DNA of 64,000 bases from Lachnospiraceae bacterium (GCA_017470735.1 JAFUYB010000021.1:1-64000), one strand, 5' to 3'; shown: positions 25,411 to 34,079, counted from the first letter of the stretch. Made by a program: numbers and translations. Notes: generated from the sequence alone by a model not told the origin.

Positions 25411-26241
25411 ATGAAAAAAGACTTTGAGATAGAAAATGAGAAGCTGTACACGATAAGAGAGGCGGCTAAGCTCTGCGGCGTCAGCAGGGCGACACTGCTG
25501 CGGATGGAGGAGGCGGGCTTTGATGCCCCGCGGTTTGTGGACGAAAACAACGGCTACCGCTATTACGATGTGGTAAACATCCACCGCATCAAGCTGTACC
25601 AGATGCTGCAGTGTATGGGGCTGTCCAACAAAGAAATATACTCCTATTTTGACAACAAGCTGGAGCCCCGTGATTTTCTCGCCGTGTTAAAAGGCCGTCT
25701 TGCAATGGCGGAACGCTGTGTGGAGGAATTTGAAGCCAGGCTGATTGACAGAGGCAGCTTAAAATACGAGTATGTCTGCCTGCCGCCTGTCGTATGCTAT
25801 ACCTTTGAGGCACCGATGACGCATCCGAAGGAGCAGATCGAATACAACTACCGTAAGATCCATCAGATGTATGATATGGGCTTTAAACCCGCGGCGGCAG
25901 TGCCGATGTTTTCCGTAAGCCCGGGGGTGGACGGGATCTATGGGAAAGAAGAGCTGCCCGGAAAGGGCGTTACCATAGCCGTTGCGATTGATCCCGCGCA
26001 CATTCCTGATGAGTCAAAGGTCACATCGTTTCACGAACGGAACGCGTTTTCCCTGATCTATAAAGGGAACGATGACGAGATCATGCAAAACGGGGCGGAA
26101 ATGCTTTTTGAAGAGATGAAGCAGCGGAGGCTTGAGGCGAAAGGGCCTTGCTACGGGATATGCATTTTGGGACCGTTTTACGGTACCCAGATCGATCCGG
26201 ACGATTATGTGTTCCGCTGGGCGATCCCCGTCGAGGAGTGA
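25411..26241 (+). CDS. MerR-family regulator with effector-binding domain
   Basis: About 276 residues. The N-terminal MerR helix-turn-helix (LYTIREAAKLCGVSRATLLRMEEAGF, in part) is followed by a coiled-coil dimer helix (about 75-115) and a GyrI-like effector-binding domain (about 125-275) as in BmrR. A GTG at 25399 overlaps the previous stop by 4 bp and is a possible alternative start; the ATG at 25411 has better spacing to GGGGG. BmrR-like proteins bind hydrophobic cations and untwist promoters with 19-bp spacers. Such a promoter lies immediately downstream (26247), so its likely target is the lipoprotein gene. It has no evident link to the CIS. Confidence 0.88.
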   Translation: MKKDFEIENEKLYTIREAAKLCGVSRATLLRMEEAGFDAPRFVDENNGYRYYDVVNIHRIKLYQMLQCMGLSNKEIYSYFDNKLEPRDFLAVLKGRLAMAERCVEEFEARLIDRGSLKYEYVCLPPVVCYTFEAPMTHPKEQIEYNYRKIHQMYDMGFKPAAAVPMFSVSPGVDGIYGKEELPGKGVTIAVAIDPAHIPDESKVTSFHERNAFSLIYKGNDDEIMQNGAEMLFEEMKQRRLEAKGPCYGICILGPFYGTQIDPDDYVFRWAIPVEE

Positions 26242-26246
26242 GCGGC

Positions 26247-26277
26247 TTGACCTGTCCACAAGTGGTCATGTTACGAT
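26247..26277 (+). promoter_or_regulatory. MerR-type promoter with 19-bp spacer
   Basis: TTGACC (26247-26252) and TACGAT (26272-26277) are separated by 19 bp. The spacer carries a dyad: TGACC pairs with GGTCA (26248-26267) and the centre is CCAC-AA-GTGG. The long spacer and dyad are what MerR/BmrR activators require. It starts 6 bp after the merR stop and leads into the DUF3089 lipoprotein gene. Confidence 0.65.
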
Positions 26278-26314
26278 GCCTTGGATGTAAAATAAATCCA
26301 AACGGGAGGGACTT

Positions 26315-27400
26315 ATGAAAAAGAAATGGCTGAAAATGACGGCTGCGGCAATCGGGCTTTCGCTGATGCTTACTGCCTGCGGCGGCGCGGCAATGGGGGA
26401 GGATGCGTCTGATCAGACGGCGCAGGAGGAGACCGTGGATGCCGGGGACGCAGAGTCGGCAGAAGAGGATACGGATGCGGCCGAGGATGACGCGGCGGTC
26501 GATTATTCTGACGAGGACAACTGGTATCAGATACCGGAGATCACAAAGGATGTAGATACCTTCTACATTTATCCGACGCTTTACGATGACTCCGTGGAAA
26601 ACGCGCAGGATTTCGCGCCGATCGACGATCCGACAATGCGCGGCAAGGTGCCCGATGTGTACCAGTCGCAGGCGCTTGTTTTTGAGGATTCGACCAATGT
26701 GTTCGTGCCGTATTACCGTCAGGCAAATCTTTCAATCGAGGTCGAGGCAGGCAAAGAGGGCGATATGCAGCTGGCTCTTGAGACCAAGCCGAGGACGGAT
26801 ATTTACGCCGCGCTGGATTATTATTTTGAGAACCAGAATGACGGACGCCCATTTATCATCGCGGGGCATTCCCAGGGGGCAGCGGTCACCAGGATGGCGC
26901 TGAAGGAATATTTCAAAGAGCATTCCGATTACTACGAGAGAATGGTGGCGGCATATGTGGTGGGCTTTTCCATTTCCAAAAAGGATCTTGAGGAAAATCC
27001 GCACCTGCATTTTGCGGAGGGCGAGGACGACACCGGGGTCATCGTGTCATGGAACACGGAAGGAGCAGAAAACAAGGACGCTTTTAACCTTGTGGTGCTC
27101 AAGGACTCCGTTGCGATCAATCCGCTGAACTGGAAACGCGATGATACTTACGCGTCAGCAGATGAAAACAAAGGTTCATGGGTCAAAAATGATGACGAGG
27201 AATATGAAATGCAGGATATCGGTGCGGACGCGCAGCTTGATCTTGAGCGCGGCGTGGTGATCTGTACGACAGACTATCCGGGCATCGGCATGGAGGATGT
27301 GTTCGGTCCGGCGAGCTTCCACAATGGGGATTACGGCTTCTATTTTGAGAACATCAAAGAGAATGTCGCAAAGCGGATCGACAGCTATTTATCCAAATAA
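26315..27400 (+). CDS. DUF3089 alpha/beta-hydrolase-like lipoprotein
   Basis: 361 residues. A basic start, a hydrophobic segment and the lipobox LTAC (19-22) mark a lipoprotein signal peptide, followed by an acidic linker (about 25-70). The rest is a DUF3089 domain with an alpha/beta-hydrolase nucleophile elbow GHSQG (about 187-191) and an early FYIYPTLY strand. The family is expected to hydrolyse an unknown ester at the cell surface. The ATG has GGGAGGG upstream. It is transcribed from its own MerR-type promoter and closed by a strong terminator, so it is a separate unit between the two CIS halves. Substrate unknown. Confidence 0.82.
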   Translation: MKKKWLKMTAAAIGLSLMLTACGGAAMGEDASDQTAQEETVDAGDAESAEEDTDAAEDDAAVDYSDEDNWYQIPEITKDVDTFYIYPTLYDDSVENAQDFAPIDDPTMRGKVPDVYQSQALVFEDSTNVFVPYYRQANLSIEVEAGKEGDMQLALETKPRTDIYAALDYYFENQNDGRPFIIAGHSQGAAVTRMALKEYFKEHSDYYERMVAAYVVGFSISKKDLEENPHLHFAEGEDDTGVIVSWNTEGAENKDAFNLVVLKDSVAINPLNWKRDDTYASADENKGSWVKNDDEEYEMQDIGADAQLDLERGVVICTTDYPGIGMEDVFGPASFHNGDYGFYFENIKENVAKRIDSYLSK

Positions 27401-27411
27401 AAGAGTTCCAT

Positions 27412-27451
27412 CTCCCGGCCCGCAAACTGGTTGCGGGTTGGGAGTTTTTTT
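27412..27451 (+). terminator. Rho-independent terminator after the DUF3089 gene
   Basis: CTCCC-GGCCCGCAA pairs with TTGCGGG-TTGGGAG around an ACTGG loop and is followed by seven T. It ends the MerR-controlled lipoprotein transcript. Confidence 0.9.
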
Positions 27452-27459
27452 CTTATAAT
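27431..27459 (+). promoter_or_regulatory. sstT promoter overlapping the terminator
   Basis: TTGCGG (27431-27436, in the descending arm of the terminator), a 17-nt spacer and TATAAT (27454-27459) give a good sigma-A match 36 bp before sstT. Confidence 0.55.
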
Positions 27460-27495
27460 TGGAAGTGCCTGCTATGGCAGAAAGGAAACGGATTT

Positions 27496-28761
27496 ATGAA
27501 AAAGGTTTTAGACACTTACAACAACACAAGTCTGATCCTGCGGATCATCATCGGCATTATCGTCGGCGTGATCCTGGCGTTTGCCGTGCCGCAGGCAGCG
27601 TGGATTGAGGTGCTGGGCGACCTGTTCGTCGGAGCGCTGAAGGCGATTGCTCCGGTGCTGGTCGCGGTACTGGTGGCAAGCTCTCTGTGCCAGGACTCCG
27701 CCAAGCTGGACAGCCGCTTCGCGCTGGTGATTTTCTTTTATCTGTTCTCGACATATCTGGCGTCGTTTACCGCGGTGCTTGCCAGCTTTGCCTTTCCGCA
27801 GACGATCACGCTGTCGGAAAAACTGGTGACGGATGAGGCGGCAGCGGCGCCGGGCGGGCTGGGCGAGATCGTCCACGGTCTTCTGATGAGCATTATCGCC
27901 AATCCGGTGGAAGCGGTGTCGGAAGCGAATTACCTTGGAATCCTGTTCTGGGCGGTGGTTGCGGGCATCGCGTTAAAGCGGTTTGCCAGATCCGAAACGC
28001 AGATCGTATTGGTGAACTTTTCGGACGCGGTGACTCAGATCGTCCGCTGGATCATCAATCTGGCGCCGTTCGGTATCTGCGGGTTGGTATTTTCCTCGGT
28101 GGCGGAAAACGGCATGGATATCTTTGTCAACTACGGCAGGCTGATCATCCTTCTGGTGGGCACGATGCTTACCGTGGCGCTGATCATCAATCCGCTGATC
28201 GTCGGGATCGCGCTTCGGACGAATCCGTACCCGCTGGTGCTGCGCTGCATCCGTGAGAGCGGATTTACGGCATTTTTCACAAGAAGCTCCGCCGCGAATA
28301 TCCCGGTCAATATGGAGCTTTGCAGAAAGCTCGGTCTCGACAAGGATATGTACTCGGTGTCGATCCCGCTCGGCTCGACGGTCAACATGGACGGGGCTTC
28401 GGTGACGATCACGATCATGACGCTTGCCACGGTCCACACTTTGGGGATTGATGTCAGCCTGCCTTCAGCGGCGCTGCTGTCATTTATCTCCGCGCTGGCC
28501 GCGTGCGGGACCTCGGGCGTGACGGGCGGATCGCTTCTGCTGATCCCGATGGCGTGCTCACTCTTTGGCATATCGGATGACATTTCGATGCAGGTGGTCG
28601 GCGTCGGCTTCATCATCGGCGTGGTGCAGGATTCGATGGAGACCGCGATCAACTCATCCGGGGACGCGCTTTTTACGGCGACGGCGGAATATGTCCAGTG
28701 GAAAAAAGAGGGAAAAAGCCTGCCGACCTTCCTCGGAGGGAATACAAGGGTGGGGTTGTAA
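27496..28761 (+). CDS. sstT: Serine/threonine:Na+ symporter SstT
   Basis: 421 residues, the usual length for SstT of the dicarboxylate/amino acid:cation symporter family. Hydrophobic segments fill the protein. Two re-entrant hairpin signatures are visible: FFTRSSAANIPVNMELC (about 258-274) and the PLGSTVNMDGASVTITIMTLA segment (about 290-310), with the NMDG substrate/sodium motif, and a later GTSGVTGGSLLLIPM. It takes up serine and threonine with sodium. It has its own promoter and the preceding gene ends in a terminator, so it is housekeeping cargo inside the CIS region. No terminator is seen behind it; the 169 bp to the next gene hold no supported feature. Confidence 0.93.
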   Translation: MKKVLDTYNNTSLILRIIIGIIVGVILAFAVPQAAWIEVLGDLFVGALKAIAPVLVAVLVASSLCQDSAKLDSRFALVIFFYLFSTYLASFTAVLASFAFPQTITLSEKLVTDEAAAAPGGLGEIVHGLLMSIIANPVEAVSEANYLGILFWAVVAGIALKRFARSETQIVLVNFSDAVTQIVRWIINLAPFGICGLVFSSVAENGMDIFVNYGRLIILLVGTMLTVALIINPLIVGIALRTNPYPLVLRCIRESGFTAFFTRSSAANIPVNMELCRKLGLDKDMYSVSIPLGSTVNMDGASVTITIMTLATVHTLGIDVSLPSAALLSFISALAACGTSGVTGGSLLLIPMACSLFGISDDISMQVVGVGFIIGVVQDSMETAINSSGDALFTATAEYVQWKKEGKSLPTFLGGNTRVGL

Positions 28762-28930
28762 GATGAGTAGGAAAGAGAGGGGCAGGTGAAACAAAAAACA
28801 TGGAAAAAACTATTGGCGATGGCATTGGCGGTGTCGTGGAGCGCGTGAATGCGTGGAAAGAGGCGCAGAGGCACTGATGGGAAATGAGGAGTGACAGCCG
28901 GTTTCTCCACAATATTCAGAAAGGGAACGG

Positions 28931-30274
28931 ATGGACTACGCAAGCTATTTAGGCGAGATGTACCAGCTTACCATACGACGCTACGAGTACGCCGCGCTGG
29001 CAATGGACGGGGAGGATACGGCATTACAGCTGGAGGCGGTTCGAAAGCAGGAGCAGACGGTTCTTGCAGCAGAAGACGCCCTGCTGGAGCAGGAGGAATT
29101 CGCTCCGCTTGCGTATCTGTTTGCAGTCTGTGAATGCAATGCTTTTGAACGGCATGCGGTGGCGATGCTGCTGTTCTGGGAATTGCGCCCCGAATGCGCG
29201 GATGCCAATGACAGTCTGTGCGGTACACAAGCGGTGACGCCACGGCTGCTGAAGCTGACTTATGAGGGGGACTGTACGGATGACGATATGTATCTGTCGC
29301 TGCGGGGCGATTCGGTGTTCGGTTCCGTCTTTTTGGACACACAGACGGGACGGGGACCGGACCGACCGCTGGCTCTGGCACCGCGGATATTGCGGATGAT
29401 CCTGACCGGAACGGCAGAAAGCCGGGTGGATGAGGCGGTGCGCGGGCTGGCGATGATCGGCAGCCCGATCCCAAAGGCGCAGCGGATCGACTGTCATTTT
29501 TCATTGGCGGATGTGGTGCTGCCCGGGGATTCGATGGATGCGCTCCGGTTCGCCTGCCGGCGGGTGCAGAACGCGCGAAAGGTCTATGAGGAGTGGGGGA
29601 TGGGACGCCTCGTCACCTACGGCAGGGGTGTCTCATTGCTGTTTTCGGGACCGCCGGGTACAGGCAAGACAATGGCGGCGCAGGCCGTGGCAAAGGAGCT
29701 TTCGATGGAGCTGTACCGGATCAATCTGCCTGCCGTGGTCAGCAAATACATCGGGGAGACCGAACAGAATTTAAGTGAAATTTTTGAAAGTGCCAAAGGG
29801 CGCAGTGTTGTACTGTTTTTCGATGAGGCGGATGTGTTGTTCGGCAAACGCACCGAGATCAAGGATGCCAATGACAAGTACAGCAATATGGAGGCGGCGT
29901 ACCTGCTGCAGCGCATCGAGGAGTACGAGGGCGTCACGATCATGGCGACAAATTACCGCCGGAATTTTGATGAGGCGTTCAACCGCAGGCTGACAAGCGT
30001 GATCGATTTTCCGTTCCCCGACGCGGCGAGCAGGAAAGAAATCTGGAGGCGTTCCATTCCGCGGGAGCTGTATTCCGACGGCCTGGATACGGACGCGCTT
30101 GCCAAGCGGTTTGAGCTGAGCGGCAGCGCGATCAAAAACAGTGTGCTTTACGCGGCGTTCTTGGCGGCGTCGGACGGTGCGGATGCATTATCCATGGAGC
30201 TGCTGCTGGAGGGAATCCGCGAGGAATTCAAAAAGCAGGGCAAGGTCATCGGCAGAGAGGAGATGGAGGTATAA
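28931..30274 (+). CDS. Core eCIS AAA+ ATPase (Afp15-like)
   Basis: 447 residues. An N-terminal helical/winged domain (1-200), as found in Afp15-type ATPases, precedes an AAA+ module with Walker A GPPGTGKT (240-247), Walker B VLFFDEAD (about 297-304), and NRRLTSVIDFPFPD downstream. The AAA module is clearly related to that of the ATPase at 19055 (both have LYRxxLxxVVSKYIGETEKN-like and LLQRxExYEGxTxxATN segments), but the N-terminal halves differ. Afp15 homologues are needed for particle assembly and are used as an eCIS marker. It opens the second half of the locus; its start follows AAGGGAACGG. Confidence 0.9.
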   Translation: MDYASYLGEMYQLTIRRYEYAALAMDGEDTALQLEAVRKQEQTVLAAEDALLEQEEFAPLAYLFAVCECNAFERHAVAMLLFWELRPECADANDSLCGTQAVTPRLLKLTYEGDCTDDDMYLSLRGDSVFGSVFLDTQTGRGPDRPLALAPRILRMILTGTAESRVDEAVRGLAMIGSPIPKAQRIDCHFSLADVVLPGDSMDALRFACRRVQNARKVYEEWGMGRLVTYGRGVSLLFSGPPGTGKTMAAQAVAKELSMELYRINLPAVVSKYIGETEQNLSEIFESAKGRSVVLFFDEADVLFGKRTEIKDANDKYSNMEAAYLLQRIEEYEGVTIMATNYRRNFDEAFNRRLTSVIDFPFPDAASRKEIWRRSIPRELYSDGLDTDALAKRFELSGSAIKNSVLYAAFLAASDGADALSMELLLEGIREEFKKQGKVIGREEMEV

Positions 30275-31009
30275 GTGGTATTACAGCCATTGGAAAATGA
30301 GGCAAGGCAGCAGGCGTTCTTTGACGAGCGGCAGCGGCAGAACGAGGAGAAAAGCTCCGGCGGCTTCTGGCATGAGAATTATATCGGAAAAGAGCGATCG
30401 GGCAGGAAGCCGCTGCGCCAGAAGGCAGAAGAGAAAAAGCAGTCCAAGTCCAGGCAGATGCAGGAAATTTTCCATACGAAAAACGCTTACGGTGAGATTT
30501 CCCTTGGCATGAATCCAAAGGGCGAGACGATGCTTGTCGCGGGGCGCAGCCATTACCGGAACGGGCCGACCGTGCAGCGGAATGAAAAAGAGCTCGATGA
30601 GCAAAACAGCTACTCATGGCGAGGCAAGGCGGGCAACCGGAAGACGAATGTCAAGGAGCCTGCCAAAAGCGCCTATGCCTTAAACAGCACGAAGCAGCAC
30701 GACGGGGAGAACCGCCATAGAGGTGAAACGCTGCTTTTGCAGTCACAGCTCTTTGCGCAGGCGACAGCCCAGCACAACGCGCTGTCGATGCTGCCCGAAA
30801 AAAGCGATAGGGTTGGCGACACCAAGGAAAAGTCCGCGCGGGAGATGAAGCTTTCCCACCAGCTGGAGCTGGCGCTGCGCCTCGGGGAAAAGCAGATTGT
30901 CCGCAGGCACAGCGACGACGGGATCGTGCAGTCCTTTGTATCTGAACTGGTCAAAACGCCGGAGGAGGATGAGGAGGATCGCGGCGAAGATGCGGATTCT
31001 GAAGCTTGA
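30275..31009 (+). CDS. Unknown hydrophilic protein following the CIS ATPase
   Basis: 244 residues, no recognised family. The GTG start is directly adjacent to the previous stop and has GGAGG 8 nt upstream. The protein is polar and rich in Lys, Arg, Glu and Gln, with a predicted mostly disordered or helical first half (EARQQAFFDERQRQNEEK) and a C-terminal helix (REMKLSHQLELALRLGEK, about 190-207) before an acidic tail. No membrane segment, signal or metal motif. It lies between the core ATPase and the sheath gene, so an ATPase adaptor or an assembly factor is possible. I would not assign a function. Confidence 0.55.
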   Translation: MVLQPLENEARQQAFFDERQRQNEEKSSGGFWHENYIGKERSGRKPLRQKAEEKKQSKSRQMQEIFHTKNAYGEISLGMNPKGETMLVAGRSHYRNGPTVQRNEKELDEQNSYSWRGKAGNRKTNVKEPAKSAYALNSTKQHDGENRHRGETLLLQSQLFAQATAQHNALSMLPEKSDRVGDTKEKSAREMKLSHQLELALRLGEKQIVRRHSDDGIVQSFVSELVKTPEEDEEDRGEDADSEA

Positions 31010-31068
31010 TTTTTCAAAAAAGATGAAAAATAAACAAATTGTATAGAAAAATGTAGAGAATGATTGTT

Positions 31069-31114
31069 TATAATTTCTGTCAGTTGTTTGTCATCCGCGC
31101 GAGAAAGGATGACA
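31069..31114 (+). promoter_or_regulatory. -10 element and 5' UTR hairpin upstream of the sheath gene
   Basis: A perfect TATAAT (31069-31074) stands in AT-rich DNA with no clear -35 at the right distance. Just downstream the perfect inverted repeat TGTCATCC-N10-GGATGACA (31089-31114) would form an 8-bp hairpin at the 5' end of the sheath mRNA. It lacks a T run, so it may stabilise the transcript rather than terminate it. Confidence 0.4.
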
Positions 31115-31150
31115 GAGTAGATTTTCTGGAAGAAAGGAGCGGAGAAGTAT

Positions 31151-32953
31151 ATGGCTGAGTATTTGTCACCGGGCGTATATGTCGAGGAATTCGATTCCGG
31201 AGCTACCCCGATGGAGGGTGTGGGCACCAGTACGGCAGGATTTGTGGGATTGGCGCAGAGAGGTCCGACGAGCGGACTGCCGCAGCTTGTGACCAATTAT
31301 GCGGATTTCGGCAGGATTTATGGAGGACATCTGTCCGCCAATGAGTTTGGGGATTACCGTTTCCTGTCCTATGCAGTGGAGAGCTTTTTCGTCAATGGCG
31401 GTTCACGCTGCTATGTGATGCGTGTGGCTCCGCCGGATGCAAAGGCATCGACGGGCAGCGCGGCAGCATTGAGCTTTACGGCAAGGAACCCCGGTCTGTG
31501 GGGCGATGACATCAGCATCTCGTTCGCGCCTGCGAGCAAGGCAAAGACACAGGTGCTTGAGATCATCAACGATCCCGACGGCAAGAAGTACCGCGTAAAG
31601 AGCAGCGTGGGCTTCAATGTGGGCGATGTCGTGGCGTATGCCGAGGGCGACAAAGTGACCTACAACAAGGTCGTAAAGAGCCAGGACAATGTCATTACCT
31701 TTGAGAAGGATTATCCGGATTCGATCGTTGATACCAATCTGCTTCCGAGCAAGGTGATCACGACCTGCGAGTTTACGGTGACGGTCAAATACGACGATCT
31801 CGTAGAGACCTATGAGAATGTGTCGTTCAATATCGAGGCACCGAATTACATTGAAAAGGCAACGGCAAAGTCCGACCTGATCATTGCCGCGTACAACGCT
31901 TCGGGAGAGGCTCCGGCAGCGGCTCCTGCGGCAGCTCCGGCAGCAGATGCCAAGGGCGATGACAAGAAAGACAAGAAGAGCGCACCGGCAGCAGCTCCGG
32001 CAGCGGGAGGCATCACAGCTCCGATGGATATCATCGGCGTGACCAGCCTCAATTTAAAGGGCGGCAGCAACGGTTCTGTAGCCAGTGTCTCCGCAGGCGA
32101 CTTTATCGGTGAGGACAAGGGCGCAGGTAAGCGTACCGGTATCCAGGCGTTCGTGGACAACGATGTCGTATCGATCATCGCGGCACCGGGCGTGACCGAC
32201 CCGAATGTACAGCTGACGCTGGTATCCCATTGCGAGAATCTGGCAAGCCGTTTCGCGGTGCTGGATATTCCGCAGGATGCAAAGAAGGTAGAGGATGTGG
32301 AAGCGCACCGCGACATTTTCGATTCCGAGTACGCGGCATTGTATCATCCTTGGCTGATCGTTTACGATTCGCTTGATAAAAAGAATATCGCGATCCCGCC
32401 TTCAGGCGCGGTGATGGGTATTTACGCGAGAAGCGACAATACCCGCGGCGTACACAAGGCTCCGGCAAACGAAGTTGTCCGAAACTGTGTCGGTCTGGAC
32501 TGCCAGTTCAACAAGGGCGAGCAGGACATCCTAAATCCGAAGGGCGTCAACCTGATCCGTTCGTTCCCGGGGCAGGGCATCCGTGTCTGGGGCGCGCGCA
32601 CGGTATCGAGCAACGGTCTGTGGAAATATGTCAATGTCCGCCGTCTGTTCATTTACCTTGAGGAGTCGATCAAAGCAAACACGAGCTGGGTTGTCTTTGA
32701 GCCGAATGACGAGGCATTGTGGGTTCGTGTACAGCGGACGATCAGTGTATTTTTGACAACGATGTGGCGCGAAGGCTCGCTGATGGGATCTTCTCCGGAG
32801 GAAGCGTTCTTTGTCAATATCGGCAGGGAAACGATGAGCCAGGATGACATCGACAACGGCAGGCTGATCTGCGTGATCGGCATTGCACCGGTGAAACCGG
32901 CTGAATTTGTCATCTTCCGGCTGACACAGAAGACCAGCGAATCAGCAGAGTGA
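31151..32953 (+). CDS. CIS tail sheath protein
   Basis: 600 residues. The N-terminus EYLSPGVYVEEFDSGATPMEG (3-23 in part) and the C-terminal domain with WKYVNVRRLFIYLEESI (about 497-513), which supplies the handshake strands, are diagnostic for contractile sheaths. Only one sheath gene is present, whereas Afp has three paralogues. Residues 252-288 are a low-complexity Ala/Pro linker with a charged Lys/Asp centre (GEAPAAAPAAAPAADAKGDD and on) inserted in the outer variable domain. It looks like a flexible surface loop joining or displaying a small domain. The sheath is encoded after a 140-bp leader with a hairpin and just before the tube gene. Confidence 0.95.
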   Translation: MAEYLSPGVYVEEFDSGATPMEGVGTSTAGFVGLAQRGPTSGLPQLVTNYADFGRIYGGHLSANEFGDYRFLSYAVESFFVNGGSRCYVMRVAPPDAKASTGSAAALSFTARNPGLWGDDISISFAPASKAKTQVLEIINDPDGKKYRVKSSVGFNVGDVVAYAEGDKVTYNKVVKSQDNVITFEKDYPDSIVDTNLLPSKVITTCEFTVTVKYDDLVETYENVSFNIEAPNYIEKATAKSDLIIAAYNASGEAPAAAPAAAPAADAKGDDKKDKKSAPAAAPAAGGITAPMDIIGVTSLNLKGGSNGSVASVSAGDFIGEDKGAGKRTGIQAFVDNDVVSIIAAPGVTDPNVQLTLVSHCENLASRFAVLDIPQDAKKVEDVEAHRDIFDSEYAALYHPWLIVYDSLDKKNIAIPPSGAVMGIYARSDNTRGVHKAPANEVVRNCVGLDCQFNKGEQDILNPKGVNLIRSFPGQGIRVWGARTVSSNGLWKYVNVRRLFIYLEESIKANTSWVVFEPNDEALWVRVQRTISVFLTTMWREGSLMGSSPEEAFFVNIGRETMSQDDIDNGRLICVIGIAPVKPAEFVIFRLTQKTSESAE

Positions 32954-32962
32954 CCAGTCGAA

Positions 32963-32989
32963 CTTAGCACATGAGTTTTATGTGCTTAG
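32963..32989 (+). promoter_or_regulatory. Intercistronic hairpin between sheath and tube
   Basis: CTTAGCACAT and ATGTGCTTAG pair over 10 positions with one mismatch, around a 7-nt loop. There is no T run. Placed in the 151-bp gap between sheath and tube, it could protect or process the mRNA and so set the sheath:tube ratio. The remainder of the gap has short inverted repeats only. Confidence 0.4.
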
Positions 32990-33104
32990 TGAGACAGTCG
33001 TTCTTGAATGACGCAGGTATTTTTCGAAAATATGAGCGAAGCGAATGATTATGCTTTCGGAAAATGCCAAGGAATGAAAGAATAATAGGAAGGAGACAAA
33101 ATAA

Positions 33105-33536
33105 ATGGCACAGACGGGCTATCCACATGGAAGATTTAGATATCAGGTTGAAATCGATGGACTTGATGCCGGCGGCTTTTCGGAAGTGACAGGCTTTGAC
33201 GCGTCGATTGATGTAATGGAATACCGCGAAGGCGATGACACGACAACGCCACGGAAGATTCCCGGCTTGAAGAAATATGGCAACATTACCTTGCGCCAGG
33301 GTCTGGTCGATTCGACCGTTATGTACGACTGGATCATGGAGGGCGTCAATGGCGCGGTGGACCGCAAGACGATTTCCATTACGCTGCTGGATGAGGAAGG
33401 CAGCGCAGTAGCGGCTTGGCAGGTCATCAACGCATGGCCGATGCGTTATACGGCACCGGACTTCAATGCGACGGCTTCCGAGGTGGCGGTTGAGACCGTG
33501 GAGGTTGCGCATGAAGGCATGACGAGGACGCAATAA
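33105..33536 (+). CDS. CIS inner tube protein (gp19 family)
   Basis: 143 residues, the standard size for gp19/Afp1-type tubes. It reads GYPHGRFRYQVEIDGLDAGGFSEVTGFD at the start (positions 5-32 in part), followed by the family's EYREGDD-TTTPRKIPGLKKYGNITLRQG hairpin and a C-terminal WPMRYTAPDFNATASEVAVE. It polymerises into the hexameric inner tube fired through the target envelope. GGAAGGAG lies 9 nt upstream. The gene ends in a strong terminator, so sheath and tube probably share one highly expressed transcript. Confidence 0.95.
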   Translation: MAQTGYPHGRFRYQVEIDGLDAGGFSEVTGFDASIDVMEYREGDDTTTPRKIPGLKKYGNITLRQGLVDSTVMYDWIMEGVNGAVDRKTISITLLDEEGSAVAAWQVINAWPMRYTAPDFNATASEVAVETVEVAHEGMTRTQ

Positions 33537-33563
33537 GATCCGCAACAGCTAAAATGATTTTGG

Positions 33564-33606
33564 ATATGGAGATTTGCCGGGAGCCGGCATTTCTCCATAT
33601 TTTTTG
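33564..33606 (+). terminator. Rho-independent terminator after the tube gene
   Basis: ATATGGAGA and TCTCCATAT pair, with an inner TGCCGG/CCGGCA stem around GAG, followed by six T. It separates sheath-tube from the downstream assembly genes. Confidence 0.88.
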
Positions 33607-33710
33607 GAAGCGTCATGAAATCTCTGATGAAGGCGGATTTCCGTTGACGAAAAAACTTATTGCATGGTAAAATAAAAAGCGGTTTGGACGAGACGAAAGG
33701 AGAAAGCATT

Positions 33711-34079
33711 ATGGCATTTCAGACAGAATATGATTTCACGCTGCCGCGCGGGTACCGCGATATGGACGGCAACCTGCACCGCGAGGGCAAGATGCGTCTG
33801 GCGAACGCGGCTGACGAGATACTGCCGCTGAAGGATCAGCGGGTGCAGCAGAATCCGGCGTATCTTTCCATTATCCTGCTGTCACGCGTGATCACCAAGC
33901 TTGGCGACCTGCCAGCGGTGGATACGCGCACGATCGAGAATCTTTACACGATGGACTTAGCGTACCTTCAGGAGCTGTATGAGCAGATCAACGCATCGGA
34001 CATGCCGGTATTCCGCGGAACCTGCCCGCACTGCAACAAGCCGGTTGAAATCCCGGTAAATTTTATGTCGGCCGGGTGA
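33711..34079 (+). CDS. CIS tail assembly protein (gpFI/chaperone-like)
   Basis: 122 residues. The ATG at 33711 follows AAAGGAGAAAGC; an upstream in-frame extension lacks a ribosome binding site. It matches the short tail assembly proteins encoded right after the tube in eCIS loci, with FTLPRGYRDMDGNLHREG (about 8-25) and the long segment AADEILPLKDQRVQQNPAYL. Phage equivalents regulate tube polymerisation around the tape measure. The C-terminus has a CPHCNK pair (about 106-111), a half zinc-ribbon that could bind metal only as a dimer. The last codon overlaps the next start by 4 bp. Confidence 0.8.
   Translation: MAFQTEYDFTLPRGYRDMDGNLHREGKMRLANAADEILPLKDQRVQQNPAYLSIILLSRVITKLGDLPAVDTRTIENLYTMDLAYLQELYEQINASDMPVFRGTCPHCNKPVEIPVNFMSAG

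Noticed and set aside
28800-28877. 25-codon frame (MEKTIGDGIGGVVERV and on) between sstT and the ATPase
   Set aside because: Too short, no properly spaced ribosome binding site, and no way to separate it from chance.
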